From Alphaproteobacteria bacterium (GTDB lineage Bacteria; Pseudomonadota; Alphaproteobacteria; Micavibrionales; Micavibrionaceae), in contig JAHDXS010000001.1 of NCBI GenBank assembly GCA_023384135.1, positions 868,001-932,000 of the forward strand: 64,000 bases of DNA, in the 5' to 3' direction. The notes under the pieces are model-generated. The model did not search any database, was not told where the DNA came from, and was given only the letters and a program-made list of their open reading frames with translations. The position numbers were made by a program, and so were the translations under genes. The number at the start of each line of letters is the position of its first letter. Position 1 is the first letter of the stretch. This document shows positions 8,381-20,513 of this stretch, piece after piece.

Positions 8381-9296
8381 AAATCTCGTGCGTGAATCCG
8401 GTGCGGTCGTTATTCATCCGCCGCTGGACCTGCTCGCCGATATGGTTGATCAGCTCCTGCGCGACGATTTTCTCAAGCGAGGTCTGAAGGTCGGTGCGGA
8501 TATTCGCGGGCAGGCCGTTCTGCGCCTGAAAGATCAGGACCAGCTCGCTCTTGAGCGCGTGCAAGGCCAATTCCTCTTGCGACTCCGCCACGCGCGTGCG
8601 CAAACTCTGAACGACCGCGTCGCGCTTGACGAAATCGTGAATATCGGAATACCGCGCCTGAAGACTGCGAAGGCCCGTATCAAGCAGAAACTCCGCAAAT
8701 TTCTGGAAATCCTCGGTTGTGTAGTGCGAAAGCACCTCGTCCCCGCGCTGCTCGACCAGCGCGACGTAAAGCTCGGTGAACGCATCGCGGTTGTTCGGAT
8801 TCTGCGCCAGCGCTTGCGCCAGCCCATGGATCGTCTCGTTCCCCTTGCGGCAGGCGAACAGATCGTCATAGAACGACAGACGCTCGCTGCGGTAGGCCGC
8901 GATGCGGTCCTTGATCGGCGGCTCGGTGGAGGGCGTCGTTCCCTCGCCCGGCTCCAGAGGCTTGAGCGGATTTTTGAACGCATCGCCCCGGTTGAGGCGG
9001 CGGTAGATCTCGCGCGTGACAAGGTCATTCGGAAGCGACTCATCGCAACCCGCCGTCGCTCCGGCCGCAGGCCCGAAGCCGCTGCGCGGTGAATTTTGGC
9101 CCAGCTGGCCAAGCTCGAACAGCGAAGACCCGGGAAGAACCCGCTGAATCTGCGGGCTTGCATCGATGACGATTTCGGTATCCTGACCGCCGACCTGCTC
9201 GGGTTCGCCGTCTTTCCAACGCTCGGCCGGTGCGGAGCACCCGACCAGCCAGATCGCAGCCAGAAGACTCGCCCCCGTTTGTTGAAGTCTGCCCAT
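8379..9296 (-). CDS. Hypothetical lipoprotein
   Basis: 305-aa protein with a lipoprotein signal: a short N-terminus, hydrophobic LLAAIWLVG and the lipobox LVGC with Cys20. Ala-Pro and charged residues follow. The mature part has no recognised domain; residues about 150-300 are predicted mostly helical. GGGGG lies seven bases before the ATG. It sits downstream of the atp operon on the same strand but beyond a clear terminator, so it is probably its own unit. Likely anchored to the periplasmic side of a membrane. Confidence 0.78.
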   Translation of the reverse strand: MGRLQQTGASLLAAIWLVGCSAPAERWKDGEPEQVGGQDTEIVIDASPQIQRVLPGSSLFELGQLGQNSPRSGFGPAAGATAGCDESLPNDLVTREIYRRLNRGDAFKNPLKPLEPGEGTTPSTEPPIKDRIAAYRSERLSFYDDLFACRKGNETIHGLAQALAQNPNNRDAFTELYVALVEQRGDEVLSHYTTEDFQKFAEFLLDTGLRSLQARYSDIHDFVKRDAVVQSLRTRVAESQEELALHALKSELVLIFQAQNGLPANIRTDLQTSLEKIVAQELINHIGEQVQRRMNNDRTGFTHEI

Positions 9297-9392
9297 GACG
9301 CACCCCCGCGCGTTTGCTTGTTTTTTTTACAGCCCATCCCGCTCAGACGGGCGACCCCGACCAGTCCAACAGAAAGCGAAAATTATGTCAAT

Positions 9393-9422
9393 AAAAAAGG
9401 CCGTGAAACGGGCGTAACGGCC
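9393..9422 (-). terminator. Rho-independent terminator of the atp operon
   Basis: On the minus strand, just after the atpC stop, GGCCGT and ACGGCC form a six-base stem around a 12-base loop and are followed by six T (the A run 9393-9398 on the plus strand). Confidence 0.8.
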
Positions 9423-9426
9423 CCGG

Positions 9427-9837
9427 TTATTGGCTAGAAATGGCCAATAACTTCGCGTTCACAACAGCGATTTTCAGCTTGATGCGGGCCTTGTCGTTCT
9501 TTTCCTTGGCCAGCCCCAGATCCTCGGTGAGGTCCTTGAGCTGCTGCGTCAGCGCATTCTTGTCGAGTTCGGAGACGGGAATGGCTTCCTCGGCCAGAAC
9601 GCTGCACTTCGCCCCGTTCACGTCGGCGAACCCGCCCGCGATGAAAATCCGGCGCGGCGTACCCTTATCGTCCTTGTAAAGCTTGACGACGCCATGCGTA
9701 AGCGAAGCGACCAGCGAGCAATGCCCGGCCATCACGCCGAACATACCCATATCACCGGGAATGACCGCCATGTGGACATCCTCGGAGACCAGCTTCTTCT
9801 CGGGCGACACAAGGTCGAAATGGATTTTTCTGCTCAT
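9427..9837 (-). CDS. atpC: ATP synthase F1 epsilon subunit
   Basis: 136-aa epsilon subunit of the rotor stalk, which couples F1 to F0 and inhibits ATP hydrolysis. The N-terminal beta sandwich is recognisable (FDLVSPEKKLVSEDV, IPGDMGMFGVMAGHCS) followed by the GGFADV segment and a helical C-terminus. Its start is one base after the atpD stop, and a strong terminator follows, so it is the last gene of the operon. Length is normal. Confidence 0.95.
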   Translation of the reverse strand: MSRKIHFDLVSPEKKLVSEDVHMAVIPGDMGMFGVMAGHCSLVASLTHGVVKLYKDDKGTPRRIFIAGGFADVNGAKCSVLAEEAIPVSELDKNALTQQLKDLTEDLGLAKEKNDKARIKLKIAVVNAKLLAISSQ

Positions 9838-9838
9838 C

Positions 9839-11359
<1,521 letters not shown>

Positions 11360-12292
11360 CTATTCCGCCTTAGGGCCATCTCCGACTGCGCTGGTATCGA
11401 CCGGCTTGTATGCCGCGATCGACGCCTTATCGGCAGGCACAAAACTTTTGCGTGCCTTTTCTAGTTGTTCCTGAAACGCCGGAACCTCGACCAACTTGTC
11501 CATGATGGCCTGCGCGAGCTTACGCCCGGCGATCGAGTCAGAGGGATAATGAACGCCTGCAATCTCGCGGCGCAATCCAACATCGTAGCCAAGGGCCTTA
11601 TAGGCACCCTCATGCGCGGGATCGACCAGAGAAAGCACCAGCGCCGTCACGTAAGCCTGTGTGGCGTGACCGGACGGATAGGCCGGATGCCCCGGATTAT
11701 CGAAGACCAGCGTGAGATCGGGCGCCAGCGTATTCGGCCTGACCCGCATAAACTCCCGCTTAAGCCTGATAACGAAATAAGAGGTATCACGTAGAGCCAT
11801 ATCCAGCAGCTCGACAGTCTCATCGTTGCTGGCAGACACAAACATACCGTTTTTCTCGAACGCCTCATAAGGCTCGTCCATAGTGTTCTCGGCGTCAATC
11901 AAGGCGAGCTGTTCGGGCGTACGAAGATGTTTTGCATAAAGGCGCAGCTTTTCAAGTCCCGCCTCTGCGACGGCGCTCGTATTCGGGGGCGGCGGAAGAA
12001 CCTTGAAATCGCTGTCCGCCGGAAGCAAAAGCGGCCCGTCTTCAAGGATGGCTAAAACCTTGGGATCCCAGTTCTGTTCAGGAAAACGCGCATCGGCAAG
12101 TTCAGGAGAAACCTTGCCCAATTGCGGCTCGAATTTGACACCCTCGATATGAAATCTTTCAATGAGGCTCAAGCCGCCCTTATGCTTCGGGGACCAGAAA
12201 GAAACGACAGCCGCCATAAGCGGAAAGAACATGATCAGGGCCCCGATCATGATCCAGCTTTTGGCCGACAATCTTTCCGGCTCGCGCGTCAT
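11360..12292 (-). CDS. PAP2-family acid phosphatase inside the atp operon
   Basis: 310-aa phosphatase related to bacterial class A non-specific acid phosphatases. The three-part signature is complete: K178-x6-R-P, PSGH at 206-209, and R242 with His248 and Asp252 (REIAGVHYPSD). A membrane segment at about residues 12-32 suggests it is anchored or exported with the catalytic domain in the periplasm. It starts four bases after the atpG stop and ends about 50 bases before atpD, on the same strand, so it must be read through by atp transcripts. A close relative lies at 60683-61531. The substrate is unknown. Confidence 0.92.
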   Translation of the reverse strand: MTREPERLSAKSWIMIGALIMFFPLMAAVVSFWSPKHKGGLSLIERFHIEGVKFEPQLGKVSPELADARFPEQNWDPKVLAILEDGPLLLPADSDFKVLPPPPNTSAVAEAGLEKLRLYAKHLRTPEQLALIDAENTMDEPYEAFEKNGMFVSASNDETVELLDMALRDTSYFVIRLKREFMRVRPNTLAPDLTLVFDNPGHPAYPSGHATQAYVTALVLSLVDPAHEGAYKALGYDVGLRREIAGVHYPSDSIAGRKLAQAIMDKLVEVPAFQEQLEKARKSFVPADKASIAAYKPVDTSAVGDGPKAE

Positions 12293-12296
12293 ACCG

Positions 12297-13217
12297 TCAC
12301 ACGGCCTCCGCCCCGGAAATAATTTCGATCAGTTCTTTCGTAATGTAAGCCTGACGCGCACGGTTGTACTGCAGGGTCAGATCCTTGATCATCTCGCCCG
12401 CGTTGCGGGTTGCGTTATCCATCGCGGTCATCCGCGCGGCCTGCTCGCCCGCCGAGCTGTCCAGCATCGAACGGTAGATCTGAACGCTCAGGTTACGCGG
12501 CAAAAGTTTGCTAAGGATCTCGTCTTCGTTGGGCTCGAAAATATAGGGCGACGTTCCGCCGACAGCAACCGCCGGCTTCTCTTCTGCCTTCTTACCCTTG
12601 GTAGGGGTGCGAGGCTCCTCCGCGCGAAACGGGATGAGTTGCTGGGTCATTGGGGTCTGCACAAGCACAGAGCGAAACTCGTTGTATACGATGCTGCACA
12701 CATCGAACTTCCCGGCTTCGAACAGGGCAAGGACATACTCAGAAATTTTTTGCGCCTGCGCGAACTCGACAACGTTCTTGCCGAACACATCCCGAAAGCT
12801 CTCGATAATCAGATGACCGAAATCGCGGCGGATCAGATCACGCCCCTTACGGCCCACGCACACGATCGAAACCTGCTTTCCGGCCCCCTGAAGAGCGGTA
12901 ATCTTTTGCCGCAGCGCCTTGACGGCATAGGCGTTGAAGCCGCCGCAAAGGCCGCGATCGGCGGTGACGAGAATCAGCAGATGCCGCTGATCGGACCCCG
13001 TCCCGGCCAGAAGCTTTGGGCTGGACGGCGTAATCGTGACGTTGGAGGCCAGACGCGCCAGCATCTCGGACATGGAGCGGGCGTAAGGCTGGCTGGCCTC
13101 GGCTTGCTCCTGCGCACGGCGCAGCTTGCTCGCCGCCACCATCTTCATGGCGGAGGTGATCTTCCGTGTCGATTTGACCGACTTAATCCGGTCCCTGTAA
13201 TCGCGTAAGCTTGGCAT
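12297..13217 (-). CDS. atpG: ATP synthase F1 gamma subunit
   Basis: Central rotor shaft of F1. The N-terminal [20 protein letters not shown] and C-terminal [17 protein letters not shown] helices, which form the coiled-coil shaft, are clear, as is [12 protein letters not shown]. At 306 aa it is slightly long, explained by a lysine/proline-rich insertion around residues 198-225 ([14 protein letters not shown]). It lies 48 bases after atpA and is followed at once by the PAP2 gene rather than by atpD. Confidence 0.96.
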   Translation of the reverse strand: MPSLRDYRDRIKSVKSTRKITSAMKMVAASKLRRAQEQAEASQPYARSMSEMLARLASNVTITPSSPKLLAGTGSDQRHLLILVTADRGLCGGFNAYAVKALRQKITALQGAGKQVSIVCVGRKGRDLIRRDFGHLIIESFRDVFGKNVVEFAQAQKISEYVLALFEAGKFDVCSIVYNEFRSVLVQTPMTQQLIPFRAEEPRTPTKGKKAEEKPAVAVGGTSPYIFEPNEDEILSKLLPRNLSVQIYRSMLDSSAGEQAARMTAMDNATRNAGEMIKDLTLQYNRARQAYITKELIEIISGAEAV

Positions 13218-13265
13218 GGTTTTTTAAACGCTCCCGACGCCCTCGGCGTCTTAAACTTCAGCCGA

Positions 13266-14812
<1,547 letters not shown>

Positions 14813-14813
<1 letters not shown>

Positions 14814-15409
14814 TACCCTACCTCTTTCAAGTTTTGAACTGCATTTTGATTAGAGCCCTTGGTCAAAACAGAACCAAGAGACTCAAGTTTCCGACGCACG
14901 GAGTCATCGATCATGGTCGAACCGACCGTGATGACCATGCCCCCGATAATAGAAGGATCAACCGCCGTCTCAAGCCGGACCGTGCGGCCCAGCGCGGCGG
15001 ACATTTTCGCCTGTACGCCCTCTTTTTGTTCATCGCTCATCGCGCGGGCCGTCTCGACCTTGACGGCAATCTCACCGCCGCGCTCCGCGCGAAGAGCGGA
15101 AAACTGCTCGGCCGCCGCAGACAGAAGCGCGAGCCGACCATTGGCGATCAGTACACGAATGAAATTACGGACCAGAGGAGAAAATTCGCCACGCTCGGCA
15201 AGAGCGTCCATAAATTTCGTCTGCTGAGGCTTGGGAATGAGGGGAGAAGCAAGAAAACGGGAAAAATCGGTGCACTCTGAGGCGAGCGCCTCAACCTTGG
15301 CAAGATCGGCGGAAACGGCATCAATTGCGCCTTTTTCCTCTGCCAGATCCAGCAGGGCCGTCGCATACCTGCCCACTACTATAGAATCACGAGCGCCAGA
15401 CTTAGCCAC
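14813..15409 (-). CDS. atpH: ATP synthase F1 delta subunit
   Basis: Delta subunit, the peripheral-stalk connector on top of F1 (OSCP homologue). Hallmarks are [17 protein letters not shown] near the N-terminus and the C-terminal [26 protein letters not shown]. It starts at GTG (15409); 198 aa is slightly long for the family. It is the first gene of the F1 operon, as is common in alphaproteobacteria, where the F0 genes are elsewhere; no F0 gene is in this window. Confidence 0.95.
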
Positions 15410-15447
15410 TTTAGCAGTTTCCCTATATTATTACCGTTTTAACGATT

Positions 15448-15477
15448 TTTATATGCGTGGGGAGAATTAGCATACAA
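15448..15477 (-). promoter_or_regulatory. Weak candidate promoter of the atp operon
   Basis: Read on the minus strand, TTGTAT (15472-15477) and TATAAA (15448-15453) are 18 bases apart, about 40 bases before atpH. Only the -10 box is close to consensus. Confidence 0.3.
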
Positions 15478-15545
15478 CCCCCGCCCTGACAAGCCCCCGG
15501 AGCGGCCCGGACAGCAATTTTCGCGCAAAAACGGAGGGCCGCGGT

Positions 15546-16445
15546 TTAACCTTGCCGGATAATCATCGAAAGCAGCCCCGGGTCCATGACCGACCAGTTC
15601 CAGAATACAAAGGTTTCCGGATAGAAATAAAGCGCCGCCGCCCGGAAAAGGATCAGGTGCAGAACGTAAATCTCAAGCGTCCGCCGTCCGGTCAACCGCA
15701 CAACACCCGAAAGCGGCCCCAGCGCCGCCGTGAGGCGCGGATATTCGGCGGGGGCAAAACGCTGCAGCATCAGGAAAACAAGCCCCAGCCCGAAAGCCAG
15801 AGTGACGCTCTGATCCACCGTGATCACCCCCATCGTCGCGCCCTGAAGAATGAAATAGAACAGGAACGACAGCGCCACAAAAAGCCGGACATAGAGCGGC
15901 TTGACCTTCACATCTCCGGGATTGCGCCGCAGATACCCGTATATGACAAACATCAGGACCAAGGCTCCATACTCAAAAAACAACGCCGTCGGCAGCGTCC
16001 CCAGCAAGATGAGCAAAACCATCCCGCGCATATGCTCGGGACTTTCAAGCGCCTTCTGAGCACAAGCATCGCGCACGTAACGAGCCGCGATAATGGTGAA
16101 AAGGATATTGAGCGGCAGAACGAATTCCCCTACCGCCATCTTGCTGGCCAACGCCAGAATGGCGCAAACCCAAAGCCGAACGGGAATTTCGGTCGTCCGG
16201 GCGAAACCAATCAGAAAAAACCAGATCGGCACGCACAACCGCCCCAGCACCCTGAACCAGGCATGCTCGGGATGCGCCGCATCGACCGGAAAGAAATAAT
16301 AGCCCGTATGATCGACCAGCATCAAAATCAGCGCCAGAGCTTTCAGAAGGTCGTAAGACGTAATGGAAGACGGCAGGTTTTTTTTTGTCCGGCGCGGTGC
16401 GTCGTCCCAGTGATCGTCTTCGGGCAAGTCCTGTGTATGCGCCAT
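15546..16445 (-). CDS. TraX-family membrane protein (first of a pair)
   Basis: 299-aa polytopic membrane protein of the TraX family, named after the enzyme that N-acetylates F pilin; most chromosomal members have no known substrate. Family marks are TSYDLLKALALILMLVDHTG near residues 30-48 and GRLCVPIWFFLIGFAR after it. About eight hydrophobic segments follow. The N-terminal 28 residues are charged and probably cytoplasmic. A second TraX gene lies four bases upstream on the same strand, with the spermidine-synthase-like genes divergent beyond it. No conjugation genes are nearby, so a role in pilin modification is unlikely; transfer of an acyl group to an envelope component is a guess. Confidence 0.85.
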   Translation of the reverse strand: MAHTQDLPEDDHWDDAPRRTKKNLPSSITSYDLLKALALILMLVDHTGYYFFPVDAAHPEHAWFRVLGRLCVPIWFFLIGFARTTEIPVRLWVCAILALASKMAVGEFVLPLNILFTIIAARYVRDACAQKALESPEHMRGMVLLILLGTLPTALFFEYGALVLMFVIYGYLRRNPGDVKVKPLYVRLFVALSFLFYFILQGATMGVITVDQSVTLAFGLGLVFLMLQRFAPAEYPRLTAALGPLSGVVRLTGRRTLEIYVLHLILFRAAALYFYPETFVFWNWSVMDPGLLSMIIRQG

Positions 16446-16449
16446 GGTC

Positions 16450-17298
16450 TCAGAGCAATCCCTTCTTCATCAAAAGATACATCATGCCCGGCGGCAGGAT
16501 TTCCCACCCCAGAAATACGTACTGTTCAGGATATATCACCATACAGACCGCTCGGAACAAAACGATATGCACGACATAAATCCAGAGTGTTTGCCGCCCC
16601 GTGAACCCGATGACGGCCCGCCCCATAAAACCGGCCATCTTGGAAAATTTCGGAAAATCTACAGGCTTGAAGCGATGGAGCAACAACCCGATCCCGGCCA
16701 GCCCGACCATAAGGCCGACGGCCTGCAAAACACTCAGCGAGGGCAGCATCAACCCCTGCTGCAACCCGAACGCCAGATAGGAAAACCCTGCAAACAACGC
16801 AATATGGGTGTCCGTAAGCCGGCTGGACAAAACCTCGCGTCTCCGCATCATGTATCCGTGAAGAACAAAGAGCATCCCCATCGACCCGTAGTCTGAAAAA
16901 AGCCCTGTGGGTACGGCAGCGAACAAAAGCAGCAAGAACCAGCCGCGTAAATTCTCAGGTCCTGCCGTTGCCCGCATGGCGATAGGCGTTCGCAAACGGC
17001 GCAGGATGGCTATTGTAATTAGGATATTGAGGGGAAAGAGATATTGCCCCGCTATCAAAGCCGAGGCCGCGACAACGGCGCCGCCGGCAATAAGACTGCG
17101 TGAAATCTCTTCCGTGCGCGCATACCCGACAAGGAAAAACCAGATCGGCACGCAAAGCCGCCCCAAAATCCGCAGCCACATCTCATCGGGGAAAAAATGA
17201 TGCCCCGTATGGTCTATAATCGTCAGGACAATCGCCAAAACCTTGAGAAGGTCGTAACTCGTCAGTGTTTGTGCAGAATATCGGGTCATCCCTGACAA
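16450..17298 (-). CDS. TraX-family membrane protein (second of a pair)
   Basis: 282-aa paralogue of the preceding gene, sharing TSYDLLKVLAIVLTIIDHTG and GRLCVPIWFFLVGYAR, and a similar series of hydrophobic segments ending in a LWIYVVHIVLFRA helix. The conserved DHTG at about residues 29-32 is retained, so both copies may be active. It is first in the two-gene unit, starting 108 bases from the divergent membrane spermidine-synthase-like gene. The two TraX copies differ across most loops, suggesting an old duplication and possibly different substrates. Confidence 0.85.
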   Translation of the reverse strand: MSGMTRYSAQTLTSYDLLKVLAIVLTIIDHTGHHFFPDEMWLRILGRLCVPIWFFLVGYARTEEISRSLIAGGAVVAASALIAGQYLFPLNILITIAILRRLRTPIAMRATAGPENLRGWFLLLLFAAVPTGLFSDYGSMGMLFVLHGYMMRRREVLSSRLTDTHIALFAGFSYLAFGLQQGLMLPSLSVLQAVGLMVGLAGIGLLLHRFKPVDFPKFSKMAGFMGRAVIGFTGRQTLWIYVVHIVLFRAVCMVIYPEQYVFLGWEILPPGMMYLLMKKGLL

Positions 17299-17344
17299 GC
17301 CGGAAGGTTAAGGGTTAGGCGCTTTCCATTTATAGAAAAAAAAC

Positions 17345-17351
17345 ATACACT
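17345..17351 (+). promoter_or_regulatory. Shared ATACACT element before the first SpeE-like gene
   Basis: ATACACT preceded by an A-rich tract (GAAAAAAAAC) lies 62 bases before the GTG start. The same arrangement occurs at 18935-18941, 55 bases before the second copy. TACACT could be a -10 box. The match in sequence and position is seen directly; the role is inference. Confidence 0.35.
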
Positions 17352-17406
17352 ACGCCTCTGTTTTTTAATCAAAAAAAAATCGCAACGGACAATTTGGACG
17401 GATACC

Positions 17407-18876
17407 GTGAATAATTTGGCCCAAACGCTGCTTCTGTATACTGTCATTTTGATCGAGGGCTACGTCGTCCTCTCAAGCGAGCTTCTCGCCATCAGACAGA
17501 CCGTAACCTATATCGGCAGCGGCACGGATACCGTCTCCATCATCATTGCAGCCGTCCTCATGCCTCTCGCCTTCGGTTATCAGTATGGCGGACGGTTCCG
17601 CCCCCGCCGCGTAATGGGCAGTTTCCTGTCGATCCGCAAAAAACTGATCTTCAACATCGTTTTGGCCACTCTGATCCTCCTGCCCGGCATGTCCTGGGTC
17701 TTCATGGAGTATTTCTTCAAAACCCTGATGCCCGACCTCGGCATCACGCACCGCCTGACCCAGATCACAGTCTACTCAACGATCTTTCTGGCCGTTCCGG
17801 TCTACCTGCTGGGCCAGACGATCCCGCTTGTGAGCAATTATTTCTCCAAGGACAGACTCTCCGCCATTACCGGGAGCATGCTGTTTTTCTCAACGGTCGG
17901 TTCCTTTATGGGCGCGGTCTTCTCCACGATGGTCCTGATGCCTTACATAGGCGTGCACCATACGGTAACTCTGAACTTCATCCTGCTCACAATCCTGGTC
18001 ATACTGCTGATCAAGCGTAAAACCTCAGAGCCGGTCTGGATTATGATCAGCCTCGCGATCATCGCGATGTTCCTCAATTCAAATAGCGTAATGCTGGACA
18101 AAGGCGTAGTGCATAATAACCAGTACAACACCGCGCAAGTGCTCAACCGCGGCGACCAGCGTCACTTGCTTCTCAACGGCAACTGGTCGTCGATGTACGA
18201 CACGTACGGCCGCAAATACCCGTATATCGAATTCGCCGAACGCGTGGCCATCGACCCGATCCGTGAGAGCGAAACCCCGAAGGAAATTCTGGTCATCGGC
18301 GCGGGAGCCTTTACGCTCGGCCACGAAGACACCGTGAACAAATACACCTTTATCGACATCGACCATGATCTTCTGGAAACTGCCGAAAAATTTATTCTGA
18401 AAGATAAACTAAAGGCAAATAAGGTGTTTCTGGTCGAAGAAGCCCGCGCCTTTTTGGCCAATAGCAAGCGCGAGGGCAAAACCTTCGACTTCATCTATCT
18501 GGACGCCTATCTGGGCGGTATGAGCATACCCGAGCATCTCGTCACCCGCGAATTTTTTGAACAGGTCAGGGACTGCATGGCTGAAGGTGGTGTATTTATT
18601 ATGAACTTCATCGCCTCCCCCAACTTCGCCGAACCGCTGTCTCAGGCTCTGGACAACACGCTGCGCTCGGTTATGCCGCACCTCGGCCGAGTGGTGATCG
18701 ACGAGCAATATTCGATCTATAACGACGACCCAAAGCTTCTGGTCAACGTGGCTTATATCTACAGAAAACCTAAGGGAGACGAGAGCAAAACAGTTTATAC
18801 CGACGACAAAAACACCGTCTTTTACGACAAACCGCAGGAAATTATGACCGGCACGGGTAAAGCGCCAGCCCATTAG
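17407..18876 (+). CDS. Membrane-anchored spermidine-synthase-like protein (copy 1)
   Basis: 489 aa. Residues 1-230 form about seven hydrophobic segments with LIEGYVVLSSELLAIRQTV at the start; residues 240-450 form a spermidine-synthase-like Rossmann domain with the nucleotide loop VIGAGAFTLG, the acidic DIDHDL that would bind ribose, and YLDAYLGGMSIPEHL. Compared with true aminopropyltransferases, the GGGDGG loop lacks its aspartate and DSxDP keeps only the first aspartate, so the reaction is probably different. Starts at GTG. First of a three-gene unit; divergent from the TraX pair. Confidence 0.85.
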   Translation: MNNLAQTLLLYTVILIEGYVVLSSELLAIRQTVTYIGSGTDTVSIIIAAVLMPLAFGYQYGGRFRPRRVMGSFLSIRKKLIFNIVLATLILLPGMSWVFMEYFFKTLMPDLGITHRLTQITVYSTIFLAVPVYLLGQTIPLVSNYFSKDRLSAITGSMLFFSTVGSFMGAVFSTMVLMPYIGVHHTVTLNFILLTILVILLIKRKTSEPVWIMISLAIIAMFLNSNSVMLDKGVVHNNQYNTAQVLNRGDQRHLLLNGNWSSMYDTYGRKYPYIEFAERVAIDPIRESETPKEILVIGAGAFTLGHEDTVNKYTFIDIDHDLLETAEKFILKDKLKANKVFLVEEARAFLANSKREGKTFDFIYLDAYLGGMSIPEHLVTREFFEQVRDCMAEGGVFIMNFIASPNFAEPLSQALDNTLRSVMPHLGRVVIDEQYSIYNDDPKLLVNVAYIYRKPKGDESKTVYTDDKNTVFYDKPQEIMTGTGKAPAH

Positions 18877-18934
18877 AAGGCTGCTGGAAGGGTTTCAATG
18901 CCCTGGTTACGCTTCCCTTTTTTTGCAGAAAAAT

Positions 18935-18941
18935 ATACACT
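18935..18941 (+). promoter_or_regulatory. Shared ATACACT element before the second SpeE-like gene
   Basis: Second occurrence of the ATACACT box with an A-rich tract before it, 55 bases ahead of a GTG start. Suggests that the tandem duplication copied the upstream control region together with the gene, so copy 2 can be transcribed on its own. Confidence 0.35.
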
Positions 18942-18989
18942 GCCGGGAATTTAGACAAGAAATCAAACAAAGACGGGAGCAAGAGTTTC

Positions 18990-20510
18990 GTGAAAAAGGC
19001 CAACCTGACACCCTTTCTCTACACCGTCATCCTGATCGAGGGTTATGTCGTCCTGTCCTCCGAATTGCTGGCAATCCGCCAGACTGTTCCTTTTGTCGGA
19101 AGCGGCACCGACACAGTTTCTATCATCATCGCCGCCGTCCTCATGCCCCTGGCTTTCGGCTACCAGTCCGGCGGACGTTTCAAGGCCGGACAACATTTCG
19201 GCCGCTTTATGAACGTGCGCAGCAAGCTGATTTTCAACCTCCTGCTCTCGGCCCTGATCCTTCTGCCCGGCCTCTCGATCATTTTCATGTACTGGTTTTT
19301 CCAACAATTCCTTCCTGATCTCGGCATTGATCACCGCCTGATACAGATCACGATCTACTGCCTGCTGTTTATAGTCACGCCTGTCTACCTGCTTGGCCAG
19401 ACGATTCCGCTCGTCAGCAACTATTTTTCAAAAAGTAAACTCTCCGAAATTACGGGAAAGATGCTGTTTTTTTCCACAGTCGGCTCCTTCATGGGCGCGG
19501 TTTTCTCGACGCTCGTTCTTATGTCCACAATTGGCGTGAACAACACAGCTTCCCTTAATTTCATTCTTCTTGCGCTGTTGCTTCTGATGCTCTCAAAAAA
19601 GAAGCTTTCGGAAACGTCGATCTTCATGCTCGCCATCGCTGGAGTCGCGATATTTATTAATTCCGACACACGCATGGCCGAGATGAAGGTGGTCTACAAC
19701 AACCAGTACCATCTGGCCCAAGTCGTCGTTGAGGATGGGCAACGCCACCTGATCCTCAACAACAACTGGTCCTCTATGTACGACGACAAGGGGAATAAAT
19801 ACCCCTATGTCGAGTTCATCGAGCGCGAGGTCATCGACCCTATCCGCAACGGTACGGAACCCAAGGACATCCTGATCGTCGGCGCGGGCGCCTTCACGCT
19901 GGGTTTCGAGGACGAGGTGAACAATTATATCTATCTGGATATCGACCCCGACCTCCAGAAAACCGCCGAGGAGCATATCCTCAAAAACAAGCTGCAAAAG
20001 AACAAGATTTTCCTCGCCGAGGAGGCCCGCGCGTTTCTAGCCCGCAGCAAGCGCGAGGGCAAGAAGTTCGACTTCATCTATCTCGACGCCTATCTGGGCG
20101 GCCTCTCGATCCCGGAACACCTGATAACCCAGGAATTTTTTACACAGGTCAAGGATGCGCTCAAGGACAAGGGCCTGATGCTGACCAACTTCATCGTTTC
20201 GCCCAACTTCGAGGGCCGCCTCTCGCGCTCCATCGACAACACGCTGCGCTCAGTCATGCCCCACGTCTCGCGCGTGTCGATCGACGGAAAGTACCATCTG
20301 TACAACGACAATCCGAACGTCCTGATCAACATGTCTTATATCTATCGCCACGAGGAAAACTATGACCCCGGTGTGATCTACACGGATAACAAGAACACAA
20401 TCTATTTCGACAAGCCTCAGAGATACGAGGACGCCGAGGAACCGCCGAATAAGCAGGACAACAAGGCAACGAACGGATCCGCCCCGGAACAGGCGGAGGA
20501 AAGCCCCTAG
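18990..20510 (+). CDS. Membrane-anchored spermidine-synthase-like protein (copy 2)
   Basis: 506-aa tandem paralogue of the preceding gene, with the same architecture: about seven N-terminal membrane segments, then a Rossmann domain with VGAGAFTLG, DIDPDL and YLDAYLGGLSIPEHL. The opening LIEGYVVLSSELLAIRQTV is identical in the two copies. The same catalytic substitutions are present, so the pair shares whatever altered chemistry the family has. It has an extra low-complexity acidic tail of about 30 residues (PPNKQDNKATNG). Starts at GTG with GGGAG about ten bases upstream. The hydroxylase gene follows after three bases. Confidence 0.85.
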   Translation: MKKANLTPFLYTVILIEGYVVLSSELLAIRQTVPFVGSGTDTVSIIIAAVLMPLAFGYQSGGRFKAGQHFGRFMNVRSKLIFNLLLSALILLPGLSIIFMYWFFQQFLPDLGIDHRLIQITIYCLLFIVTPVYLLGQTIPLVSNYFSKSKLSEITGKMLFFSTVGSFMGAVFSTLVLMSTIGVNNTASLNFILLALLLLMLSKKKLSETSIFMLAIAGVAIFINSDTRMAEMKVVYNNQYHLAQVVVEDGQRHLILNNNWSSMYDDKGNKYPYVEFIEREVIDPIRNGTEPKDILIVGAGAFTLGFEDEVNNYIYLDIDPDLQKTAEEHILKNKLQKNKIFLAEEARAFLARSKREGKKFDFIYLDAYLGGLSIPEHLITQEFFTQVKDALKDKGLMLTNFIVSPNFEGRLSRSIDNTLRSVMPHVSRVSIDGKYHLYNDNPNVLINMSYIYRHEENYDPGVIYTDNKNTIYFDKPQRYEDAEEPPNKQDNKATNGSAPEQAEESP

Positions 20511-20513
20511 GCC

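Noticed and set aside
8254..8487. Plus-strand frame starting inside repeat copy 2
   Set aside because: Runs from the repeat into the antisense of the lipoprotein gene and the matching frame is not kept in copy 1.
15546..17298. Remnant of a conjugative plasmid because of TraX
   Set aside because: No other tra genes are present and chromosomal TraX-like proteins are widespread.
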